In this document: positions 7,534 to 11,109 of the stretch, in pieces
How positions within the stretch are numbered: position 1 is the stretch's first letter
Layout of the letters: each line of letters begins with the position of its first letter
DNA from: JBJFCE01 sp964437825
Lineage (GTDB): Bacteria; Bacillota; Clostridia; Lachnospirales; Lachnospiraceae
Reading direction: 5' to 3'
Length of the DNA stretch: 11,109 nt
Assembly (NCBI GenBank): GCA_964437825.1
Contig: CAYTIH010000068.1
Coordinates: 1-11,109, forward strand
Program-made: the position numbers and the translations under genes
The notes under the pieces: model-generated
Database searches by the model: none
Told to the model about the DNA's origin: nothing
Seen by the model: only the letters and a program-made list of their open reading frames with translations

Positions 7534-8607
7534 TTAATCGCCAAAGCTGATTCCGAGCAGCTTCGCTTCTTTTACGATTGTGGCATCCGGTGCAACCATT
7601 TTCAGCTTACCTGCCACTTCCTCAAGCGGCACCTTAATAATCTCACGATTCTTGATACCAACCATGAAACCGTATTCGCCCTTTAAGATCAGATTTCCGG
7701 CTTCGGAACCCAGTCTTGAGGCAAATACTCTGTCATAAGGGCACGGACTTCCTCCCCTCTGCGTATGTCCCGGAACGGTAACCCGTACCTCCTGACCGGA
7801 TCTTTCCTGAATCTGCTGCGCCAATTCATAGGATACGCTGGGAAATTTATAATTTTTCATTTTTTCCTTATAGTCTTTTTTGGAAAGCTTGGCGTCTTCT
7901 TTGGAAATTGCGCCCTCCGCAACCGCCAGAATCGTAAATTTACTTCCTCTTTCCGTTCTCCTGCGGATCGCTTCTACAACTTTATCAATATCATACGGAA
8001 TTTCCGGAATCAGAATAATATCCGCACCGCCTGCCATACCGGCATTCAGGGTCAGCCATCCGACCTTATGTCCCATTACCTCCACGATAAACACACGTCC
8101 ATGGGAAGATGCTGTCGTATGAATGCAGTCAATCGCATTAGTAGCAATATCCACGGCGCTCTGGAATCCAAAGGTCATATCCGTTCCCCACAAATCGTTA
8201 TCAATCGTCTTGGGCAGCGTAACAATGTTCAGCCCTTCTTCACGAAGCAGATTTGCCGTCTTGTGAGTCCCGTTTCCTCCCAGAATGACAAGGCAGTCCA
8301 GATTCAGCTTATAATAGTTGTGCTTCATAGCCTCCACTTTATCAAGTCCATTCTCATCCGGCTCGCGAATCGACTTAAAAGGAACACGGCTGCTTCCAAG
8401 AATTGTGCCGCCCTTAGTCAGAATCCCGGAAAAGTCAGAACCGTTCAACATTCTGTAATTTCCATAGATAAGACCCTTATAACCCTCTAAAAAGCCATAA
8501 ATCTCCACCTCTTCAGCTGCATTGGACAAGGTCTTGACCACACCTCTCATAGCTGCATTGAGAGCCTGACAATCGCCGCCGCTTGTTAACATACCGATTC
8601 TCTTCAT
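7534..8607 (-). CDS. pfkA: 6-phosphofructokinase (phosphoryl donor uncertain)
   Basis: This 357-residue enzyme should phosphorylate fructose 6-phosphate to fructose 1,6-bisphosphate in glycolysis. Family motifs are the N-terminal TSGGDCQALNA (8-18), GGNGT (110-114), PKTIDND with the catalytic Asp136 (132-138), MGHKVG (178-183), VAEGA (229-233) and GHTQRGGSP (280-288). Two positions that help predict the donor are mixed. The residue equivalent to E. coli Gly104 is Gly, as in ATP enzymes, but Lys133 stands where typical ATP enzymes have Gly (PGTIDND), as in pyrophosphate enzymes. The E. coli Asp103 position is Asn111. ATP use is likely but not proven. The ATG at 8605-8607 has a strong GGAGG seven bases upstream. 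It leads the pfkA-dnaX-ybaB-recR-galM run and has a long, structured leader. Confidence 0.9.
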   Translation of the reverse strand: MKRIGMLTSGGDCQALNAAMRGVVKTLSNAAEEVEIYGFLEGYKGLIYGNYRMLNGSDFSGILTKGGTILGSSRVPFKSIREPDENGLDKVEAMKHNYYKLNLDCLVILGGNGTHKTANLLREEGLNIVTLPKTIDNDLWGTDMTFGFQSAVDIATNAIDCIHTTASSHGRVFIVEVMGHKVGWLTLNAGMAGGADIILIPEIPYDIDKVVEAIRRRTERGSKFTILAVAEGAISKEDAKLSKKDYKEKMKNYKFPSVSYELAQQIQERSGQEVRVTVPGHTQRGGSPCPYDRVFASRLGSEAGNLILKGEYGFMVGIKNREIIKVPLEEVAGKLKMVAPDATIVKEAKLLGISFGD

Positions 8608-8633
8608 TGCGCATCCTCCATTCTTTTATTTAT

Positions 8634-8664
8634 ATGCATGCAGCCCATGCATGCAGCCCATGCG
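8634..8664. repeat. Two tandem copies of a 13-bp repeat in the pfkA leader
   Basis: ATGCATGCAGCCC is repeated head to tail at 8634-8646 and 8647-8659, followed by a partial third copy (ATGC). The block lies about 25-55 bases upstream of the pfkA start codon. Each copy contains the self-complementary ATGCAT, so the block could fold or bind a dimeric protein; no function is known. Confidence 0.7.
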
Positions 8665-8726
8665 TTTCAGCCGACACTATACAACACACTGATTTCACAC
8701 TGCTTCGGCACAATGCATACATGTAT

Positions 8727-8735
8727 ATTATATCA
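8727..8735 (-). promoter_or_regulatory. Candidate extended -10 promoter in the pfkA leader
   Basis: On the minus strand TGATATAAT is a perfect extended -10 motif about 120 bases upstream of pfkA. No convincing -35 box is present at normal spacing. It shares the preceding sequence GCTTGCGAGTA with the box at 8840-8848, so it may be part of a repeated module rather than an independently evolved promoter. Confidence 0.45.
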
Positions 8736-8839
8736 TACTCGCAAGCCCGCACCTTCGGTGCTTTATCGTCTGCTTCGCAGACTGCCTGCTCGTTAATAGC
8801 GCAAGAAAAACAAATGCCGCTTGTTTTTCTTTTGCGCTT

Positions 8840-8848
8840 ATTATATCA
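8840..8848 (-). promoter_or_regulatory. Candidate extended -10 promoter between palindromes
   Basis: On the minus strand TGATATAAT is a perfect extended -10 motif, again without a clear -35 box. It lies between the 19-bp perfect palindrome and the GCGCAA hairpin, and reads toward pfkA. Confidence 0.45.
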
Positions 8849-8901
8849 TGTTTACTCGCAAGCGAGAAGAATGTGCAAGCACATTCTTCTCGCTTGCACT
8901 C

Positions 8902-8930
8902 ATTATATCCTATTTTAGGCTCCATCTCAA
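8902..8930 (-). promoter_or_regulatory. Sigma-A promoter of the pfkA operon
   Basis: On the minus strand, -35 TTGAGA (8925-8930) and a perfect -10 TATAAT (8902-8907) are separated by exactly 17 bases. Transcription would start near 8895-8896, at the 5' base of the 19-bp inverted repeat. This gives a leader of about 290 bases before the pfkA start codon. It is the best promoter for pfkA in the window. Confidence 0.78.
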
Positions 8931-8940
8931 TCTTTTTTAA

Positions 8941-8986
8941 ATGATAAGAACCGCCTTCCCGTGCAGATGATCAAACCGCCTTCCCG
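8941..8986. repeat. Tandem direct repeat upstream of the pfkA promoter
   Basis: AACCGCCTTCCCG occurs at 8949-8961 and 8974-8986, and the similarity extends to the left (ATGATAAG... at 8941, ATGATCA... at 8967). The copies are 25 bases apart. They lie 11-56 bases upstream of the pfkA -35 box and 57-102 bases upstream of the tRNA promoter, between the two divergent promoters. A regulator-binding pair is possible. Apart from this, 8931-9042 is an AT-rich spacer with nothing else visible. Confidence 0.65.
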
Positions 8987-9042
8987 ATTCCTTAATTAAA
9001 TTTAATCAAAGAAAGAAATTTCGGATCAGGCGCTCATTTTAG

Positions 9043-9071
9043 TTGACGATATTTTTCACAATGGGTATAAT
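9043..9071 (+). promoter_or_regulatory. Sigma-A promoter of the tRNA-Ser gene
   Basis: -35 TTGACG (9043-9048) and a perfect -10 TATAAT (9066-9071) are separated by 17 bases. The predicted start is about 20 bases upstream of the mature tRNA 5' end, a normal distance for a tRNA gene. Confidence 0.88.
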
Positions 9072-9098
9072 AAGAACCACTGGAAGCTTTCCATTTCC

Positions 9099-9188
9099 GG
9101 AGATGTACTCAAGTGGTCGTAAGAGGTCGCACTCGAAATGCGATAGGTCCGCAAGGGCGCGTGGGTTCGACTCCCACCATCTCCGCCA
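9099..9188 (+). tRNA. tRNA-Ser (anticodon CGA)
   Basis: The sequence folds as a complete type II tRNA. The acceptor stem is GGAGATG with CATCTCC (9178-9184). The D stem is CTC/GAG, and the anticodon stem is TCGCA/TGCGA around the loop CTCGAAA, giving anticodon CGA, which reads serine codon UCG. A long variable arm with a GTCC/GGGC stem around GCAA is typical for serine tRNAs. The T stem is GTGGG/CCCAC with loop TTCGACT. The discriminator base is G9185 and the 3' CCA is encoded (9186-9188). It has its own promoter and terminator, so it is a single-gene unit. Confidence 0.96.
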
Positions 9189-9198
9189 GAAACTCCGT

Positions 9199-9229
9199 CC
9201 TCAAACGAAAAACCGTTTGAGGGCTTTTT
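9199..9229 (+). terminator. Intrinsic terminator of the tRNA-Ser gene
   Basis: CCTCAAACG (9199-9207) and CGTTTGAGG (9214-9222) form a perfect 9-bp stem with a 6-base loop, followed by GC and TTTTT (9225-9229). It begins 11 bases after the encoded CCA. Confidence 0.9.
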
Positions 9230-9266
9230 CAATATCAGACAGACAATTGCGAAACTCATCAAAACA

Positions 9267-9283
9267 TTGCACCAATTGTGCAA
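9267..9283. repeat. Small inverted repeat before the DUF2971 gene
   Basis: TTGCAC (9267-9272) and GTGCAA (9278-9283) form a 6-bp inverted repeat with a 5-base centre, just upstream of the ribosome binding site GGAGG. No consensus promoter is visible between the tRNA terminator and the gene. The repeat could be an operator or chance. Confidence 0.3.
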
Positions 9284-9299
9284 ATCCGGAGGTTACTAT

Positions 9300-10121
9300 A
9301 TGCTATATCATTATACCGACTTTGCTGCTTTTGACGGAATTATCCGATGTGCGGAGCTGAGACTTAACAATATCCTGAACATGAATGATGCGGCCGAAAT
9401 GAGATTGTTTATGAATGGCATCTGCAAGGCAGTGATTGAAAAATTAAGCCTGGATGGCGAACATGAAAAGCTTCGCAAGACAGAAACATTCTTCCAAAAA
9501 GAAATGGCCGAGGAATTCCATTATTCGGCCTATGCAGCATGTTTTTCCAAATACCGGGACGATGCGGCTCAGTGGGAAAGATACGGACACTTAGGCCAGG
9601 GGGTATGCATTGCATTTCATGAAGACCTCATGCAGAAAATGATCGGCGGTGCCGTATCCCTGCAAGAAGTATATTATCAGGAGGACATGCATGAACACCG
9701 CCTTGTAGATGAATTCTATCAGGTGATAAAGAATTCAAAGAAATTTTCCGAAAACATGCCCAAACTACAGGAGCTCATGAATGAAGCCTGGGTGCAGTCA
9801 GCGGCATTTAAGCATCCTTCCTTTACAAGCGAAAGAGAGTTCCGGTTAGTCGTTTCGCCCTTTATTTCAAACGAATTTGCCGTGGAGCCGAAATATCATG
9901 TGGCCATGGAAAGAATAAAAAAATATTATCCGCTCGATCTGAACAGAATGTGCGGCAAGCTGAATATGCATCTGTCCGATTTGGTCGGGGAAATCATCAT
10001 CGGTCCGACCTCTTCCCAATCCCTCCCCATTTTACAGGATTATCTGGCGGACTGCGGACTCAATGTCCTGAAAGACCGGATCAGCATGTCGCATTGTCCG
10101 TTAAGAATGCCGACGACCTGA
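9300..10121 (+). CDS. DUF2971 domain-containing protein
   Basis: This 273-residue soluble protein matches the DUF2971 type. It opens with LYHYTDFAAFDGII (2-15), followed by LNMNDAAE (26-33), QWERYGHLGQGVCIAF (91-106), FTSEREFRLV (175-184), a GEIIIGPTSSQS stretch (230-241) and a C-terminal ISMSHCPLR (261-269). These are the family's conserved islands; no function is established. The ATG at 9300-9302 is chosen because GGAGG lies seven bases upstream; an in-frame TTG at 9267 would add 11 residues but has no better site. It has no partner gene: a tRNA unit lies upstream and an oppositely oriented gene downstream. The HYT opening recalls the first motif of ADP-ribosyltransferase-like folds such as DarT, which is only an inference. 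Placement directly after a tRNA gene is compatible with acquisition by transfer. Confidence 0.82.
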   Translation: MLYHYTDFAAFDGIIRCAELRLNNILNMNDAAEMRLFMNGICKAVIEKLSLDGEHEKLRKTETFFQKEMAEEFHYSAYAACFSKYRDDAAQWERYGHLGQGVCIAFHEDLMQKMIGGAVSLQEVYYQEDMHEHRLVDEFYQVIKNSKKFSENMPKLQELMNEAWVQSAAFKHPSFTSEREFRLVVSPFISNEFAVEPKYHVAMERIKKYYPLDLNRMCGKLNMHLSDLVGEIIIGPTSSQSLPILQDYLADCGLNVLKDRISMSHCPLRMPTT

Positions 10122-10185
10122 TTCCGTCTGCGGACGGCAAATACTTCATGCGATCATAACCGCAAACCGGATCAACCTCGTGTGA

Positions 10186-10233
10186 AAAACAGCACCTGAA
10201 TGTCAAATGCTTCCGGCATTCAGGTGCTGTTTT
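10186..10233. terminator. Bidirectional intrinsic terminator
   Basis: AAAACAGCACCTGAATG (10186-10202) and CATTCAGGTGCTGTTTT (10217-10233) form a perfect 17-bp stem with a 14-base loop. It ends in TTTT on the plus strand and TTTTT on the minus strand (10185-10189). It lies between the convergent DUF2971 and lipoprotein genes and can serve both. Confidence 0.88.
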
Positions 10234-10260
10234 ATGTCTGTTTTATGTCTGTTTTATGTT
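10228..10260. repeat. Three tandem copies of an 11-bp repeat
   Basis: TGTTTTATGTC is repeated at 10228-10238, 10239-10249 and 10250-10260 (last base T in the third copy). The first copy overlaps the right arm of the bidirectional terminator. It looks like slippage expansion of the terminator tail and lies between the lipoprotein stop codon and the terminator stem. Confidence 0.8.
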
Positions 10261-10270
10261 ATGTTATATT

Positions 10271-11020
10271 TTATTTTACAGTTACGGAAGTAATGTGAGG
10301 ATTTACTCCTTCATACCAATACAGGAAACCTTCCATGTCAATGGTATCACCGATGCTTAAGGCTTCAACTGCATTGTAAACGTCAGTGGTGTTATCACAC
10401 AAATAGGATTCCACAGTGAACGTATAGGTTACTCCGTTATAAGAAACATTGAAATACAAGTCGTCGCCATCCTGACCGGAGCCGTCCTCTGCATACAGGA
10501 ATGCTACGTCATTTCCGTTTTCATCCTGACCTGCGGGCTCCACTGTCATGCCCTTAAAGGTTACAAGCTCATTCTGGTGGCTGATCAGGTCATCCGTTCC
10601 AAGCAGCTCGGTAACATCTAACGCCGTTGCAACATAGCTTCCTTCTTCAAATTCGAATGTTGCATCCATAATCTCAACTTCACCGGCCCACTCGGATTTG
10701 TATCCGGTAACCTTGATTTTGGTTCCGACCGTCAACTTCTCATAGTCTTCCTCAGAGCAGGTCATGTTATACAGGAAATAAGCGCCGTCCTTGTCCTGTG
10801 TATAAACAGTCGCCTTATTGTCCCACCAGGACTGCTTTGCCTGAACATAAGTCTCGATTACGACTTCTGTGTCAAGCTCTGCCGCCATGTATTCCTCATA
10901 CGTCATGACGCCTTCGGATTTTACATCTGCAGCATCATTTGCACTTTCGCCCTTGGAACCGCATCCCACACAAGCAATTGCGAGTGAAACCGTTAACAGT
11001 AACGCTGTAAGTTTTTTCAT
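10271..11020 (-). CDS. Predicted lipoprotein with two OB-like domains
   Basis: From the preferred start this is a 249-residue exported protein. MKK and a hydrophobic stretch (about 4-19) form a lipoprotein signal peptide, with Cys20 in CVGCGSKG as the likely lipidated residue; Cys17 is a less likely alternative. A Ser/Asp-rich spacer leads to two similar beta-rich regions, at about 46-125 (containing LTVGTKIKVTGYKSEWAGEV) and about 150-249 (containing LSIGDTIDMEGFLYWYEG). The pattern 'VGTKIKVTGY' / 'IGDTIDMEGF' is typical of OB folds, so this looks like a tandem OB-like duplication. I cannot name the ligand. The ATG at 11018-11020 is chosen because GAGG lies six bases upstream; the ATG at 11030-11032 would add four residues and has no binding site. 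It is convergent with the DUF2971 gene. Confidence 0.75.
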   Translation of the reverse strand: MKKLTALLLTVSLAIACVGCGSKGESANDAADVKSEGVMTYEEYMAAELDTEVVIETYVQAKQSWWDNKATVYTQDKDGAYFLYNMTCSEEDYEKLTVGTKIKVTGYKSEWAGEVEIMDATFEFEEGSYVATALDVTELLGTDDLISHQNELVTFKGMTVEPAGQDENGNDVAFLYAEDGSGQDGDDLYFNVSYNGVTYTFTVESYLCDNTTDVYNAVEALSIGDTIDMEGFLYWYEGVNPHITSVTVK

Positions 11021-11031
11021 TTTTTGCCTCA

Positions 11032-11052
11032 TTTCTGCGCTGCTTTCTGCGC
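11032..11052. repeat. Direct repeat at the lipoprotein translation start
   Basis: On the minus strand GCGCAGAAA occurs twice, 12 bases apart (11044-11052 and 11032-11040), ending at the upstream ATG of the lipoprotein gene. No function is evident. Confidence 0.4.
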
Positions 11053-11056
11053 ATAA

Positions 11057-11093
11057 CGAGTTTGTGTCAAGCAGCGCGCAGACACAAATCTCG
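11057..11093. promoter_or_regulatory. Inverted repeat upstream of the lipoprotein gene
   Basis: CGAGTTTGTGTC (11057-11068) and GACACAAATCTCG (11081-11093) pair over 12 bp with one bulged base and a 12-base centre. On the minus strand it contains a perfect TTGACA (11065-11070), but no -10 box follows at 16-18 bases. It has no run of T, so it is not a normal terminator. It may be an operator or a leader hairpin. The rest of 11033-11109 shows nothing further. Confidence 0.45.
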
Positions 11094-11109
11094 CGATTGA
11101 AAATTTTAA

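Larger units (their letters stand above)
8727..8907 (-). repeat. Cluster of palindromes interleaved with TATAAT boxes
   Basis: Read on the minus strand, TATAAT occurs at 8902-8907, 8840-8845 and 8727-8732, each followed within a few bases by a palindrome. After the first comes a perfect 19-bp inverted repeat with a 2-base centre (8858-8876 / 8879-8897). After the second comes a bulged 15-bp stem (8799-8813 / 8821-8837), then two small stems with TTC centres (8768-8782 and 8749-8761). After the third comes the 10-bp palindrome ATACATGTAT. The second and third boxes are both preceded by GCTTGCGAGTA and ATGA, so the block looks like repeated modules. Short open frames across it are by-products of the inverted repeats. 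Confidence 0.75.

Noticed and set aside
7765..8490. A 241-codon open frame on the plus strand inside pfkA
   Set aside because: It lies entirely opposite a well-conserved enzyme gene and its composition is that of a reverse-strand shadow.
8608..8895. Riboswitch or T-box in the pfkA leader
   Set aside because: The leader has several hairpins, but I see no T-box sequence, no known riboswitch core and no terminator before pfkA.
8727..8907. CRISPR array
   Set aside because: The palindromes differ from each other and there are no regular repeat-spacer units or cas genes.
8583..8918. A 111-codon open frame on the plus strand before the tRNA
   Set aside because: It overlaps the start of pfkA on the other strand and runs through the same palindromes; no ribosome binding site or domain is visible.
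8728..8925. A 65-codon open frame on the minus strand across the palindrome cluster
   Set aside because: It overlaps the pfkA promoter, consists mostly of inverted repeats, has no ribosome binding site and its product looks like no protein family.
9199..10190. Integrated element bounded by a copy of the tRNA-Ser 3' end
   Set aside because: No second copy of the tRNA 3' end and no integrase gene are present in the window.
11065..11070. Promoter for the lipoprotein gene based on a perfect TTGACA
   Set aside because: No acceptable -10 box follows at 16-18 bases, and the hexamer is part of an inverted repeat.

Overview
The window looks like chromosome of a Gram-positive clostridial bacterium, most likely a Lachnospiraceae member. 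The evidence is the gene order pfkA-dnaX-ybaB-recR, a DUF5711 protein beside a CvpA-family protein, GGAGG-type ribosome binding sites, consensus sigma-A promoters and moderate GC. The assignment rests on gene content recalled from these families, not on a search.

Layout, left to right. Positions 1-345 hold no gene. They carry two strong tandem promoters firing leftward out of the window, with AT-rich repeats upstream; a stable-RNA operon probably lies just beyond the left edge. From 346 to 3608 (minus strand) there is a three-gene envelope cluster, transcribed in the order membrane LysM protein, DUF5711 membrane-anchored propeller-like protein, CvpA-family protein. A strong terminator at 3697-3732 separates it from the next unit. 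From 3777 to 8607 (minus strand) lies a likely operon of phosphofructokinase, dnaX, ybaB, recR and galM: glycolysis, replication clamp loading, nucleoid/recombination repair, and sugar anomer interconversion. dnaX-ybaB-recR is a classic conserved block, and the ybaB and recR reading frames overlap at TGATG.

The 8608-9042 region is non-coding and rich in structure. It has a consensus promoter for the pfkA operon, three TATAAT boxes each followed by a palindrome, a perfect 19-bp inverted repeat at the predicted transcript 5' end, and two sets of short direct repeats. On the plus strand a consensus promoter drives a tRNA-Ser(CGA) gene with its own terminator. A DUF2971 protein gene follows. It converges on a minus-strand lipoprotein gene with two OB-like domains, and a 17-bp perfect palindrome between them can terminate both.

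Most of the window is ordinary housekeeping chromosome. The parts most worth a second look are the palindrome/TATAAT cluster upstream of pfkA, the outward tandem promoters at the left edge, the uncharacterised LysM-DUF5711-CvpA cluster, the unusual active-site signature of the phosphofructokinase, and the orphan DUF2971 gene directly after a tRNA. I did not see a CRISPR array, an insertion sequence, a prophage or a clearly new multi-gene system.
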